A stretch of 64,000 bases of DNA. Origin: Streptomyces sp. NBRC 110035 (GTDB lineage: Bacteria; Actinomycetota; Actinomycetes; Streptomycetales; Streptomycetaceae). Shown piece after piece: positions 19,135 to 28,725 of this stretch. Every line of letters begins with the position of its first letter. The stretch's first letter is position 1. Where the stretch lies: the NCBI RefSeq assembly GCF_000829695.1, contig NZ_BBNN01000029.1, forward strand, positions 62,001 through 126,000, in the 5' to 3' direction. The notes under the pieces were generated by a model that made no database searches, was not told the DNA's origin, and saw only the letters and a list, made by a program, of their open reading frames with translations. Made by a program: the position numbers and the translations under genes.

Positions 19135-20085
19135 CTACGCGTCAGTGGCGACGGACCAGGCGATCCCGTCCAGGATGTCGTGCTCGCTGACGACGACCTC
19201 CTTCGCGCCGGTGCGTTCCATGAGGGAGAGCAGGACGAGGGCGCCCGCCCCGATGACGTCGACCCGGCCCGGGTGCATGGAAGGGATCGCCGCCCGTTCG
19301 GCGTGGGTGGCGTGGAGCAGGCGGTCGGTGATCTCGCGGACGCGTTCCCGGGTGACCCGGGAGTGGTGGATGGCCGTCGAGTCGTACGCGGGCAGGCCCT
19401 GGGCGATCGCCGACACGGTCGTGACCGAACCGGCCAGGCCGACCAGGGTGCGGGCCTCGCGCAGCGGGACCGTCCGCTCGGCACGGTCGAGGGCGGCCTC
19501 GATGTCGGCCCGCATCGCCGCGATCCGCTCCTCGGACGGCGGGTCCTGCACCACCCCGTCCCGCAGCAGGTGCCGCTCGGTCATCCGTACGCAGCCCACG
19601 TCGACGGACCGGGCGGCCCGTACGCGGTCGTCGCCCACGACGAACTCGGTGGAGCCGCCGCCGATGTCCACGACCAGGAACGGGCGGTGCAGGTCCGCAC
19701 GGCCCGCCAGTTCCCTGGTGGCGCCGGTGAAGGAGAACTCGGCCTCCTGGTCGCCGGTGATGACCTCGGGCTCCACGCCGAGGATGTCCAGCACTCCGCG
19801 CACGAACGCGTCGCGGTTCTCGGCGTCGCGGGAGGCGGAGGTGGCGACGAAGCGGACGCGCTGCGCGCCGTGCTCCTTGATGACCCGGGCATACGCGCGG
19901 CAGGCGGCGAACGTCCGCTCCAGCGCCTCGGGGGCGAGCCGGCCCGTGCGGTCGACGCCCTGGCCGAGCCGAACGATCGTCATGCGCCGGTCCAGGTCGA
20001 CGAGTTCACCCGTCCGCGGGTCGGCGTCGGCCACCAGGAGCCGGATCGAGTTGGTACCGCAGTCGATGGCGGCGACGCGGGTCAT
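19135..20085 (-). CDS. ppx: Ppx/GppA family exopolyphosphatase
   Basis: A 316-residue protein of the ASKHA fold that releases phosphate from polyphosphate ends and/or hydrolyses pppGpp. Phosphate 1 loop: AIDCGTNSIRLLV at the N-terminus. Phosphate 2 loop: VVDIGGGSTEFVVG. Adenosine-like loop: GLAGSVTTVSAI. It is the short, single-core form usual in actinobacteria, without the C-terminal HD domain of enterobacterial Ppx. The start is fixed by ATGA overlap with the stop of the DUF501 gene, so the two are translationally coupled. Confidence 0.92.
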   Translation of the reverse strand: MTRVAAIDCGTNSIRLLVADADPRTGELVDLDRRMTIVRLGQGVDRTGRLAPEALERTFAACRAYARVIKEHGAQRVRFVATSASRDAENRDAFVRGVLDILGVEPEVITGDQEAEFSFTGATRELAGRADLHRPFLVVDIGGGSTEFVVGDDRVRAARSVDVGCVRMTERHLLRDGVVQDPPSEERIAAMRADIEAALDRAERTVPLREARTLVGLAGSVTTVSAIAQGLPAYDSTAIHHSRVTRERVREITDRLLHATHAERAAIPSMHPGRVDVIGAGALVLLSLMERTGAKEVVVSEHDILDGIAWSVATDA

Positions 20086-20681
20086 CGGCCGTCCTCCTCG
20101 ATCGGCCTGGCCGCGAAGTAGCCGCCGTCCGAGCTCTCCACCTGCCATCCCCCACCGGCGGGCGGCTCGGCGGCCGTCACGCACGGGCCCTTGCGCCACC
20201 ACTGCGGCAGCATCGCGAGCGCCTCGTCGCCCAGCGGGTTGACGCCGGGGCCGGCGGCCAGCGAGTGGGCGACCAGGACGTGCAGGCACTTCACCCGGTC
20301 CGGCATCCCGCCGGCGCTCGGGAAGTTCTTCAGTTCCTCGATCTCGTCGCGGCGCCGGACGTAGTCCTCGTGCGCCGCGCGGTAGGCGGCCGCCAGCACC
20401 GGGTCCGTCGCCAGCCGCTCCGTCATCTCCTTCATCACGCCGTTCGCCTCCAGCGTCCCGATCGCCGAGGCGGCCCGGGGGCAGGTGAGGTAGTACAGCG
20501 TCGGGAAGGGGGTGCCGTCGGGCAGCCTCGGCGCGGTCTCGACGACGTCCGGCTGCCCGCAGGGGCAGCGGTGCGCGATGGCGCGCAGCCCGCGCGGGGG
20601 CCGCCCGAGCTGCTGTGTGAACGCCTCGACGTCCGCGTCGGTCGGGTCGGTGCGCGGGGTCGTGGGCGGGGGCGTTTCCAT
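20082..20681 (-). CDS. DUF501 domain protein
   Basis: A 199-residue protein. The conserved core of the DUF501 family is visible: LGRPPRGLRAIAHRCPCGQP, FPTLYYLTCPRAASAIGTLE, and MPDRVKCLHVLVAHSLAAGP with WWRKGPC at the end. Three Cys and several His residues in these motifs suggest metal binding, though this is unproven. It is found in actinobacteria between the FtsB/DivIC gene and ppx. It overlaps ppx by ATGA and lies 54 bp from divIC. Confidence 0.92.
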   Translation of the reverse strand: METPPPTTPRTDPTDADVEAFTQQLGRPPRGLRAIAHRCPCGQPDVVETAPRLPDGTPFPTLYYLTCPRAASAIGTLEANGVMKEMTERLATDPVLAAAYRAAHEDYVRRRDEIEELKNFPSAGGMPDRVKCLHVLVAHSLAAGPGVNPLGDEALAMLPQWWRKGPCVTAAEPPAGGGWQVESSDGGYFAARPIEEDGR

Positions 20682-20735
20682 ACCTGTCTTTCTGCGGTGC
20701 TGGTGCTCGTGAGGAGTAAGGCTACGGCGCCGGGC

Positions 20736-21212
20736 TCATCGCCCGGCCGCATCGGACGTGTCGACGCCGTCCCAGACGTTGGCGTACCAGGGGCGGTCGG
20801 CCGATCCGCGGTCGGCGCGCGGCTGCTCGGCCGCGCCCGGGTCGATCACGATGTAGCCGGTCTCGCCGGGCATGACGTAGTGCAGCCGGGCGCGGACCTG
20901 CTGCTCGGCGTAGGCGTCGTCCTGCCAGCGCGCCTTCAGGTCGCGCAGCTGCTCGACCCGCTGCCTGGCCGCGTCCTGCTCCTGCTGGAGGTCGGCGATG
21001 TCGGCGCGCTGGGACACGTACTCCCGCATGGGATAGGCGAGGGCCACGATCAGCGAGCAGACGACCAGGGCGAGCAGCGCGGCCCGGCCGGTCAGCCGGG
21101 AACGGCGGGCCTGGCGTTTGGTCTGCGAACGGTAGACCCGGGCGGCGGTCTGCTCGCCGATCAGCCGGATCCTGGTCGCGGTGGAGAACCGGTCCCGGTC
21201 CTTCACGGCCAT
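20736..21212 (-). CDS. divIC: Septum formation initiator DivIC/FtsB family
   Basis: A 158-residue bitopic membrane protein of the divisome. A basic cytoplasmic N-terminus (residues 1-42) is followed by one transmembrane helix (AALLALVVCSLIVALAYPM). A coiled coil follows (REYVSQRADIADLQQEQDAA, RQRVEQLRDLKARWQDDAYA), then the FtsB-type motif YAEQQVRARLHYVMPGE. The ATG has GGAGG about 8 nt upstream. In S. coelicolor the gene downstream of eno is divIC, which with ftsL is needed for sporulation septation but not for viability. It follows eno after a strong hairpin. Confidence 0.9.
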   Translation of the reverse strand: MAVKDRDRFSTATRIRLIGEQTAARVYRSQTKRQARRSRLTGRAALLALVVCSLIVALAYPMREYVSQRADIADLQQEQDAARQRVEQLRDLKARWQDDAYAEQQVRARLHYVMPGETGYIVIDPGAAEQPRADRGSADRPWYANVWDGVDTSDAAGR

Positions 21213-21243
21213 CTCCCCGCCTCCCGTTCCCCTGTCATACGCG

Positions 21244-21288
21244 CGTACGTCCCCGGACACGGTACGGGACCGCGTCCGGGGACGTACG
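21244..21288 (-). terminator. Terminator hairpin between eno and divIC
   Basis: CGTACGTCCCCGGAC (21244-21258) pairs with GTCCGGGGACGTACG (21274-21288), extended inward by CGGT/ACCG across one mismatch. It probably ends the eno transcript and leaves divIC with reduced read-through. Confidence 0.8.
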
Positions 21289-21358
21289 GACGCCCGGCCA
21301 GGACACGACGACCCCGGTCGTCACCCGGCGCGGGCCGTCGGTTCGGCGGACCGGCGGA

Positions 21359-22639
<1,281 letters not shown>

Positions 22640-22833
22640 GAGCATCTCCTTCATGGATGTGACGTGGTTCAGCGGGGCCACGGGGCCCTGCGGACCCGAG
22701 CCTATCCGGCTCGGGGCGATCGGCCATCCGGTCGGCCGCTTCGCGGACAGAACCGAGAGTAAATTGTTTCCGAACGGAACAAAGACGGGTCCGGGAAACC
22801 CGGGAACGGGAGGCCCGTTCCGGCCACGGAAAA

Positions 22834-22874
22834 GCCCCGCCCCGGCGCACGGGGGACGCGCGCCGGGGCGGGGC
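22834..22874 (-). terminator. 15-bp perfect hairpin after rpfA
   Basis: GCCCCGCCCCGGCGC (22834-22848) pairs with GCGCCGGGGCGGGGC (22860-22874). On the minus strand it follows the rpfA stop by 41 bp. Confidence 0.85.
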
Positions 22875-22915
22875 AGGCCTCCGCGGGGCCGGGGCCCGGA
22901 CCCGCGGCCGGCGTC

Positions 22916-23689
22916 CTACTTCAGGTGCAGCTGCTGGCCCGGGTAGATGAGGTCGGCGTCCTCGACGATGTCGTCGTTCAGCTTGAACAGCTTGTCCCAG
23001 CCGCCCTTGACATCGTGCTCCGAGGCGATCGAGCTGAGGGTGTCGCCCTTGAGGACCTTGTACTCGCCGTCGCCCTTCTTGACCTTCTCGCCGGTCGGGG
23101 TGGTGACGGTCTTCCTGGCGGCCGGACGCTCGTCGGAGCGGGAGGCCTTCTGCTCGGCGGAACGCTCGGGAGCGGCCTCGGTGCTCTGCTCCGGCGCCTG
23201 CTGCTCCGGCGCCTGCTGCTGGGAGCCCTGCGAGGAACCGCCGCCCTGGCTGCCGGAGTTCTGACTGCCCGAGCTCTGGCTGCCCGAGCTCCCGGTGGAA
23301 CCGCCACCGGTGTAGGCGGCGCCGGACAGGCCCTTGCCGCAGACCGGCCAGGCACCCTTGCCCTGGCCCGCGAGGACCTTCTCGGCGATCTCGATCTGCT
23401 GGGCCTTGCCGGCCTGGTCGGCGGTGGCGGCGTACTTCGTGCCGCCGTAGCCGGCCCAGGTGGAGGCGGAGAACTGCAGGCCGCCGTAGTAGCCGTTGCC
23501 GGTGTTGATCGACCAGTTGCCGCCGGACTCGCACTGGGCGACGGCGTCCCACTCGGCGGCGGTGGCGGCGGAGGCGTTGCCGGCCGCCATCAGCGGGGCG
23601 GCGACGGCGGCACCGGTGACGCCGGCGACGGCGATGGCACGGGTGGCCTTGGACGGACGACGGTGCTTGCCCTTGCTGGAAAACAGCAT
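22916..23689 (-). CDS. rpfA: Secreted resuscitation-promoting factor-like muralytic enzyme with LysM
   Basis: A 257-residue protein. Signal peptide: residues 1-42 (KHRRPSKATRAIAVAGVTGA, cleavage after ASA). The Rpf/transglycosylase-like domain spans about 43-118: EWDAVAQCESGGNWSINTG with the catalytic Glu in CESGG, then GYYGGLQFSASTWAGYGG and a conserved disulphide Cys in WPVCGKG. A low-complexity Ser/Gly/Gln linker with GSQ repeats follows, then a C-terminal LysM domain (EYKVLKGDTLSSIASEH, IYPGQQLHLK) that anchors it to peptidoglycan. It cleaves peptidoglycan during spore germination. The order eno-rpfA-rpfC and the riboswitch match S. coelicolor rpfA. Confidence 0.94.
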   Translation of the reverse strand: MLFSSKGKHRRPSKATRAIAVAGVTGAAVAAPLMAAGNASAATAAEWDAVAQCESGGNWSINTGNGYYGGLQFSASTWAGYGGTKYAATADQAGKAQQIEIAEKVLAGQGKGAWPVCGKGLSGAAYTGGGSTGSSGSQSSGSQNSGSQGGGSSQGSQQQAPEQQAPEQSTEAAPERSAEQKASRSDERPAARKTVTTPTGEKVKKGDGEYKVLKGDTLSSIASEHDVKGGWDKLFKLNDDIVEDADLIYPGQQLHLK

Positions 23690-23708
23690 GGATGGATCCC
23701 CTCACCGA

Positions 23709-23905
23709 CGCCTACGAGGTGAGCTGTCGGGTTCGGGCCGGTTGAGTTGCCCGGCCGCGTTCCCCTGCGGGACGCGGCTTCACCCCGAGCCGCACCCGGC
23801 GCACTTCACCGGATCCGGCGCCTACCTTGGGTCCCCCGCTCCTGCCTACGGCGCATGACGCGACGACTGTTCCCGTGCTGCCACTGGCAGGATTCGGCGT
23901 GGCGG
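23709..23905 (-). ncRNA. ydaO/yuaA c-di-AMP riboswitch upstream of rpfA
   Basis: On the minus strand the conserved ydaO blocks occur in order: GCCGAATCCTGCCA, GGAGCGGGGGACCCA, GGGGTGAAGCCGCGTC, GGGCAACTCAACCGGCCCGA, then ACCCGACAGCTCACCTCGTA just before the rpfA start (20 bp). In characterised cases c-di-AMP binding turns expression off, and this element is known to control rpfA in S. coelicolor. It links muralytic activity to the c-di-AMP level. Boundaries are approximate. Confidence 0.95.
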
Positions 23906-23936
23906 CAGCCGGGGCCCGTGATGACGAGCGGTCACG

Positions 23937-23966
23937 ACCGTAGACACGCTCGCAGCGGATTATCAA
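23937..23966 (-). promoter_or_regulatory. Probable rpfA promoter upstream of the riboswitch
   Basis: TTGATA (23966-23961) and TACGGT (23942-23937) on the minus strand with an 18-bp spacer would start transcription about 25 nt before the first riboswitch block. The surrounding 505-bp gap between rpfA and rpfC otherwise holds only the riboswitch and AT-rich sequence after rpfC (23985-24190), with no gene. Confidence 0.55.
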
Positions 23967-24194
23967 AGACGATCAGGGCTTCTGAGACCTATCTCTCATC
24001 ACCTTTAAACCGGACATTTGTTGCGAACCATGACTCTCAACTTCCACCATCGGTGCGCTTTTTCGCATTCCGGGCCACCTGTCACCCGGTCGGCGCGCCG
24101 CCACCACCCGGCCGGCGCAGGGCCGACGCCCGAGCGACCGGCCGCCGCTGTAGGAATGTCAGAATTCAACCGACTCAAACAGGAATGCGATCCC

Positions 24195-25109
24195 TTAACC
24201 GAAAAGGGTGAGATGCGGGGTGGCGGCACCCTCGGCCTCGTCGCCCCCGCCGTACTGGGCGAGCCATCCACCACCGAGGGCAAGGGAGTCGGAGGCGGCC
24301 GAGGAGCCGCCCGCGGAGCCCGACCCGGAGTCGCTCGACGGGGAGGAGCTGTCGAGGCTGCGCGTGAAGCCGAGACCGCCGCGCGACGCGTGCCGCCCGG
24401 AGGATCCGGCGTCACGGCCCTCGCGCGCCTCCTCCTCGGCGCTGGCGCCGCGGTGGCGACCGCTGCCGGAGTCCTCGCCGTCGGCCGACTCCGAAGCGTC
24501 GGCCTTCTGCCCCGACTTGCCCGAGTCGTCCCCCTGTGCGGAGGGAGACGCCGAGGGCGAGGGAGAAGCGTCCGCTCCTGCTTCCTTCTTCTGGCCGTTT
24601 TCGGCGCCCTCGGCGTCCTTCGCGTCCGACGAGGAGCCGGCGGACTGGGAGGGTGACGGAGTGGCAGATCTTTCGGAGCCGGACGCACCCGACGAGTCAC
24701 CCTCCACGCCGGTGTCGACGTCGAGCGCGGGCGCGTCCTGGTCCAGACCCCCCAGCAGCCCGCAGGCTCTCCACACGCCGACACCCTGGTCGGCGAGAAT
24801 CTTCTCGGCCACGGCTATCTGCTGGCCGCGGCTGGCCTGGTCGGCGCTGGGCGCGTAGTCGAGGCCGCCGTAGGCCTCCCAGTCCTCCTGGGTCAACTGC
24901 AGGCCGCCGTAGTAGCCGTTGCCGGAGTTCTGGCTCCAAGAGCCGCCCGACTCGCACTCGGCCACCCGGTCCCAGGTCGAGCCGTCGGCGGCACTGGCGG
25001 CGCCGGCCCCGAGGAGGGGGATCGCGATGGCCGAGCCGGTCACTCCGGCCGCGACGAGGAGAGCCGGAGCCTGGCGGGGGCGACGGTGACGACCGTTCCC
25101 GGAGAGCAT
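24195..25109 (-). CDS. rpfC: Second secreted Rpf-like protein, without LysM
   Basis: A 304-residue protein. Signal peptide: residues 1-40 (RQAPALLVAAGVTGSAIAIP, cleavage after ASA). Rpf domain: about 41-120, TWDRVAECESGGSWSQNSG with the catalytic Glu, GYYGGLQLTQEDWEAYGGLD and a Cys in VWRACGLLGG. The rest (about 180 residues) is low-complexity Ser/Asp/Gly/Lys with no LysM, so wall retention must differ from that of RpfA. The start is placed at the ATG whose upstream has AAAGG, giving a compact signal peptide. By order next to rpfA it corresponds to S. coelicolor rpfC. Confidence 0.9.
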   Translation of the reverse strand: MLSGNGRHRRPRQAPALLVAAGVTGSAIAIPLLGAGAASAADGSTWDRVAECESGGSWSQNSGNGYYGGLQLTQEDWEAYGGLDYAPSADQASRGQQIAVAEKILADQGVGVWRACGLLGGLDQDAPALDVDTGVEGDSSGASGSERSATPSPSQSAGSSSDAKDAEGAENGQKKEAGADASPSPSASPSAQGDDSGKSGQKADASESADGEDSGSGRHRGASAEEEAREGRDAGSSGRHASRGGLGFTRSLDSSSPSSDSGSGSAGGSSAASDSLALGGGWLAQYGGGDEAEGAATPHLTLFG

Positions 25110-25440
25110 GCGGAGACCTTTCGCAGGAGAACAGTTGCTCGCACGGCGTTTCGAACCATGGCGTATGAAAAGCGGGACGCCGCGCTTGATGGGTGAACGT
25201 ATAGGCAGTCGAGCGTCTGTCACAAGTTCATGCCGCGCAGATCACATGAAGATCACAGAGTTGAGTGGGTGTCACCTTTACGGACGTCCTACCAAGGGTC
25301 GACGGACCCTGTTCGAGGGGGTCCTGACGGTCACTGGAGCCGTGGCCGACGGGCATGCCGAGGGTCTTTCCGGGGCCCTTTCACAGACCATCCTGGGCAT
25401 TTCGGAATGCTTTCCGGGCGCGCCGCCCCCGTTCGCAACA
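25110..25440. other. Promoter region of rpfC and tail of the P450 transcript
   Basis: A 331-bp gap. A -35/-10 pair for rpfC is TTGTGA (25225-25220) and TATACG (25203-25198), minus strand, 16-bp spacer. Two direct copies of GATCACA at 25239-25257 lie upstream of it. A small hairpin AGGGTC-GACG-GACCCT is at 25295-25310. No ydaO-type element is present here, in contrast to rpfA. Confidence 0.6.
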
Positions 25441-26727
25441 TCACATCGGGGGCGGGGTGAATTTCACCGGCAGTGTGCGCAGTCCGCGCATGATGAGGCC
25501 GCCGCGCCAGCGCAGTTCGGCCGGATCCGCCGCGAGTTCGAGGTCCGGCAGCCGGGTCAGCAGCGTGGCGAGCGCGGTCTGGCCCTCCAGGCGGGCCAGC
25601 GGGGCGCCGAGGCAGTAGTGGATGCCGTGGCCGTACCCCAGATGCTGGTTGTCGCGCCGCGCGAGGTCGAGCGCGTCGGGGTCGGCGAACCGCTCCGGAT
25701 CGCGGTCCGCGGCGGCCAGGACGACGAGGACCGGGTCGCCGGCGGAGATGTGCTGCCCGCCGAGGGTGAGCGCCTCGGTGGCGAACCGCCAGGTGGCCAG
25801 CTCCACGGGCCCTTCGTAGCGCAGGAGTTCCTCCAGCCCGGTCTCCAGCAGCCCGCGTTCCCCGGCGGCGAGGGACGTCTGCAGGCGCTCACGCTGCCCC
25901 GGGTGCGTGAGGAGGGCGTAGGTGCCGTTGCCGATGAGGTTGACGGTGGTCTCGAAGCCGGCGAACAGCAGGATGAACGCCATGGCGGCGGCCTCGTTCT
26001 CGGTGAGGTGCTCGCCGTGGTCGGAGGCCCGGATCAGGCCGGAGATGAGGTCCTCGCCGGGGGCGGGTTCGGCGGGCAGGGCCTCGCGCTTGCGGTGGAT
26101 CAGGTCGGCCAGGTAGCCGCGCATCTTCTTCACCGACCGGGCGACACCGCCCCTGGGCCCGCCCGCGTGACGGATCATCATGCCCGCCCAGTCGCGGAAG
26201 TCGTCCTGGTCCTCCTTCGGAACGCCGAGCAGGTCGCAGATGGCGTGGATGGGGAGCGGGAAGGCGAAGTCGTGGATGAGGTCGGCGGAGCCGCCTTCCG
26301 CGAACCGGTCGATGAGGCCGTCGGTGAGCTCCTGCACCCGGGGCGCGAACTCGGCGACCCGGCGCGGTGTGAACGCCTTGCTGACCAGTCTGCGCAGCCG
26401 GGTGTGGTCCGGCGGGTCGATGTTGAGCAGATGCGTCATCAGCTCGGCCTTGCGCTCGCCGGGGATGCCGGTCCTGCCCCTGGCGTGGGCGGGCCCGTCG
26501 TGGTGCGCCGGGTTCTTCGAGAGGCGGGGGTCGGCGAGGGTCTGCTTGGCGTCGGCGTACCGGGTGACCAGCCAGGCCTCCACCCCGCTGGGCAGCCGCG
26601 TCCGGTGCACGGGCGCGTGCTCCCTCAGCCAGGCGTACGCGGGGTAGGGGTCGCTCGCGAACTCCCAGGTGAAGAGTGCGGGGGCGCCGTGCTCGGGCCG
26701 GGGCTGAGGCTGGTGCTGGTCGGTCAC
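25441..26727 (-). CDS. Cytochrome P450 (CYP107-like)
   Basis: A 428-residue soluble bacterial P450. I-helix oxygen-activation motif: LLFAGFETTVN. K-helix ExxR in LEELLRYEG. Haem-binding loop LGYGHGIHYCLGAPLAR with the axial ligand C372. N-terminal YPAYAWLREHAPV and HTRLRRLVSKAFTPRRV are family-typical. It starts with GTG, lacks an SD, and has TACGGT 6 nt upstream, so it is probably leaderless. No ferredoxin or biosynthetic cluster is adjacent; its position next to mazG matches the orphan CYP107U1 locus of S. coelicolor (recollection). The substrate is unknown. Confidence 0.92.
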   Translation of the reverse strand: MTDQHQPQPRPEHGAPALFTWEFASDPYPAYAWLREHAPVHRTRLPSGVEAWLVTRYADAKQTLADPRLSKNPAHHDGPAHARGRTGIPGERKAELMTHLLNIDPPDHTRLRRLVSKAFTPRRVAEFAPRVQELTDGLIDRFAEGGSADLIHDFAFPLPIHAICDLLGVPKEDQDDFRDWAGMMIRHAGGPRGGVARSVKKMRGYLADLIHRKREALPAEPAPGEDLISGLIRASDHGEHLTENEAAAMAFILLFAGFETTVNLIGNGTYALLTHPGQRERLQTSLAAGERGLLETGLEELLRYEGPVELATWRFATEALTLGGQHISAGDPVLVVLAAADRDPERFADPDALDLARRDNQHLGYGHGIHYCLGAPLARLEGQTALATLLTRLPDLELAADPAELRWRGGLIMRGLRTLPVKFTPPPM

Positions 26728-26808
26728 CGCTCGACCGTATCCGGCGGCACGCGGGCAGGTGCGTCCCGCTCCCCGCGACGGTGGCCGGCCACGCCGGGGG
26801 ACCGCGCC

Positions 26809-27798
26809 CTACTCCCCCACGCCCTCGGCGGCCCGTATCGCGTCCCGGTAGGCCCGGGCGGCCGCGCGCAGCGCCGCTTCCGGGTCGACGCCCTCCGCCT
26901 CGGCCCGCGCCGCGAGGCCGAGCAGTTCGTAGCCGATGCCCTCCGCCCGGGGCAGGGGGACGTCCAGGCCCGCCGTGCGGACGCGGGAGGCGAGTTTGGC
27001 GGCGAGGGCCAGTCCCGGCTGGCCGAGCGGGACGCCCTCGGTGACCGAGGTGCGCCGCTTCTCGACCGCCTTGGTACGCAGCCAGTGCTCCTTGACCTCC
27101 TCGGGGGTGGTCGCCGTCGCGTCGCCGAAGACGTGGGGGTGACGGTGGACGAGCTTGGTGACGATGCCGCCGGCCACGTCGTCGACGGAGAAGGGCTCCT
27201 CGGGGTGCTCCTCTGCTATCCGGGCGTGGAAGACGACCTGGAGGAGGACGTCGCCCAGTTCCTCGCGCAGTTCGTCCCGGTCGCCCTCCTCGATCGCCTC
27301 GACGAGTTCGTACGCCTCCTCGATGCCGTACTTCGCCAGGCCCTGGTGGGTCTGCCGGGAGGACCAGGGGCACTCGGCGCGGATGCGGTCCATGACCTGG
27401 ACGAGGTCGAGCAGGCGGGCGCCCGGCAGGTCGTAGGAGGCGGGGAGCAGTTCCAGTTCCGGCATCGGGACGCGGCCGGTGCCGGCGAGGCGGGCCAGGC
27501 CGTCGGTCAGGGCGGGCTCGCCCTCGCCGGTCGCCACGACCACCACCGTGCGCCCGCCGGCGCAGGCGTCCACCAGCTCCTCGGCGGCCGGGGACGCCTC
27601 CTCGACCGGTATGCCCGCCTCCCGCAGATACGGCAGCTGCGGATGGGTGCCGTCCGCGCACAGCACCGTGTCGGCCGCGCGCAGGGTCTGCCAGGCGGGC
27701 CAGGACAGCAGACCGGGCGCGACGCGGTGGCTGGTGGTGAGCAGGACGATGCGGCCGGTCGGGGCCGCGGAGGGGGCTGCGGGGCTGGGTGCGTTCAC
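26809..27798 (-). CDS. mazG: MazG nucleoside triphosphate pyrophosphohydrolase
   Basis: A 329-residue house-cleaning enzyme hydrolysing non-canonical or excess NTPs to NMP and PPi. The N-terminal 120 residues are the degenerate tetrapyrrole-methylase-like domain seen in actinobacterial and Bacillus MazG (GRIVLLTTSHRVAPGLLSWP). The MazG core carries the metal motif EEAYELVEAIEEGDRDEL followed by EELGDVLLQVVFHARIAEE, with HPHVFGD after it. It starts with GTG, has no SD, and TAGTTT is 6 nt upstream (leaderless pattern). The same strand continues with the P450, 81 bp downstream, and the SurA-like gene lies upstream. Confidence 0.93.
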   Translation of the reverse strand: MNAPSPAAPSAAPTGRIVLLTTSHRVAPGLLSWPAWQTLRAADTVLCADGTHPQLPYLREAGIPVEEASPAAEELVDACAGGRTVVVVATGEGEPALTDGLARLAGTGRVPMPELELLPASYDLPGARLLDLVQVMDRIRAECPWSSRQTHQGLAKYGIEEAYELVEAIEEGDRDELREELGDVLLQVVFHARIAEEHPEEPFSVDDVAGGIVTKLVHRHPHVFGDATATTPEEVKEHWLRTKAVEKRRTSVTEGVPLGQPGLALAAKLASRVRTAGLDVPLPRAEGIGYELLGLAARAEAEGVDPEAALRAAARAYRDAIRAAEGVGE

Positions 27799-27872
27799 GG
27801 TCCGAAACTAACCCACTGCGGCGCCGGCCCTCCGAAGGTTGTCCACAGGGGGACCGGCGCGGTGTGACGGTA

Positions 27873-27912
27873 CGCCCGGCCCGTCCGGCGACCGCCCGGC
27901 CCGTCAGGCGAC
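27873..27912. repeat. 20-bp tandem duplication across the stop codon of the SurA-like gene
   Basis: CGCCCGGCCCGTC-C/A-GGCGAC occurs twice head to tail (27873-27892, 27893-27912) with one mismatch. The second copy contains the stop codon (27904-27906), so slippage here would alter the C-terminus. Confidence 0.8.
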
Positions 27913-28554
27913 CGGCTGGGCCGCGGCTTCCCCCGTGACGTCCCGTACCCACGGGGTCCTGGCGTCGACGCGGCTGCTCTTCTCGTCGTCCCAGGTGCCG
28001 TAGCGCGGGTTGAGGTCGACGTCGAGCTCCTTGCTCGCCTCGGACAGCGCCTGCCAGAACTCGGGCCTGCTGGTGTCGGTGCCGAGCCGCTGGGCGAGCT
28101 TCTGGGCCTGGAGCTGCAGGCGGAGGTTGTCGTCGAGCCGCTCCGGCGGGATGCCGTACTGCTGCAGCCAGGCCGTCTCCAGCGCCTCGGCCCCGCCGGC
28201 CTGTTCCTCCAGACCGGAGCGCATCCCCTGGACCTCCTTGGGGGTGACCGTCACACCGGCGTCGCGCGCGGCGCGCTCCAGCACCCGGTCCAGGACCATG
28301 CCCTGCAGGGTGTCGCGGGTGAGGCTGCCGGTGCGGGCGATGACCTGCTCGTACTGGGCCTCGTCCGGCACCGCCTCCCGCTGGGCCGCGCGGATCTCGC
28401 CGACCCGGCTCTCCAGCTGCGACACCGTGATCCGCTGACCGCCCACGACGGCCGCCGCGCCGGGATGCGCGTCGTTCCCGCAGGCGGTGAGCAGGGGGGC
28501 CGCCGCGGTGAGGGCGGCGGTGAGGAGGAGCGCGGTGCGGCGACGGCGGTGCAA
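27904..28554 (-). CDS. SurA-like N-terminal domain lipoprotein
   Basis: A 216-residue lipoprotein. The start is TTG: AGGAGG lies 5 nt upstream, and this start gives a proper type II signal peptide (HRRRRTALLLTAALTAAAPL) with lipobox LLTAC. The mature protein has the SurA N-terminal chaperone fold (VVGGQRITVSQLESRVGEIR, TGSLTRDTLQGMVLDRVLER) and no PPIase domain. It is probably an extracytoplasmic folding factor, upstream of mazG in streptomycetes. The final residues follow LNPRYGTWDD, a motif common at the end of actinobacterial SurA-like lipoproteins. Confidence 0.88.
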   Translation of the reverse strand: MHRRRRTALLLTAALTAAAPLLTACGNDAHPGAAAVVGGQRITVSQLESRVGEIRAAQREAVPDEAQYEQVIARTGSLTRDTLQGMVLDRVLERAARDAGVTVTPKEVQGMRSGLEEQAGGAEALETAWLQQYGIPPERLDDNLRLQLQAQKLAQRLGTDTSRPEFWQALSEASKELDVDLNPRYGTWDDEKSSRVDARTPWVRDVTGEAAAQPVA

Positions 28555-28725
28555 GGAAACCTCCTGAGGAGAGCTTGTGCGGCGGTGCACAAAGTCCTGC
28601 GGTGATCGATGGTAGGCAGCGGCCGGGCTCCGGCCAACCCATTCGACCAACGATTCACCAGGACTTCCGGCACCGCCGCACCCCCGCCGGCCCGCCCGGG
28701 TGGTGAAAAAGGACGTCCTGCCCCG

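Noticed and set aside
24208..24858. Open frame on the plus strand over rpfC
   Set aside because: Mirror of the Ser/Asp/Gly-rich low-complexity region of rpfC; the minus-strand frame has signal peptide and Rpf domain.
25441..28554. Possible secondary-metabolite cluster because of the cytochrome P450
   Set aside because: Neighbours are housekeeping genes (mazG, SurA-like, rpf). No biosynthetic core enzyme is present; the P450 is an orphan.
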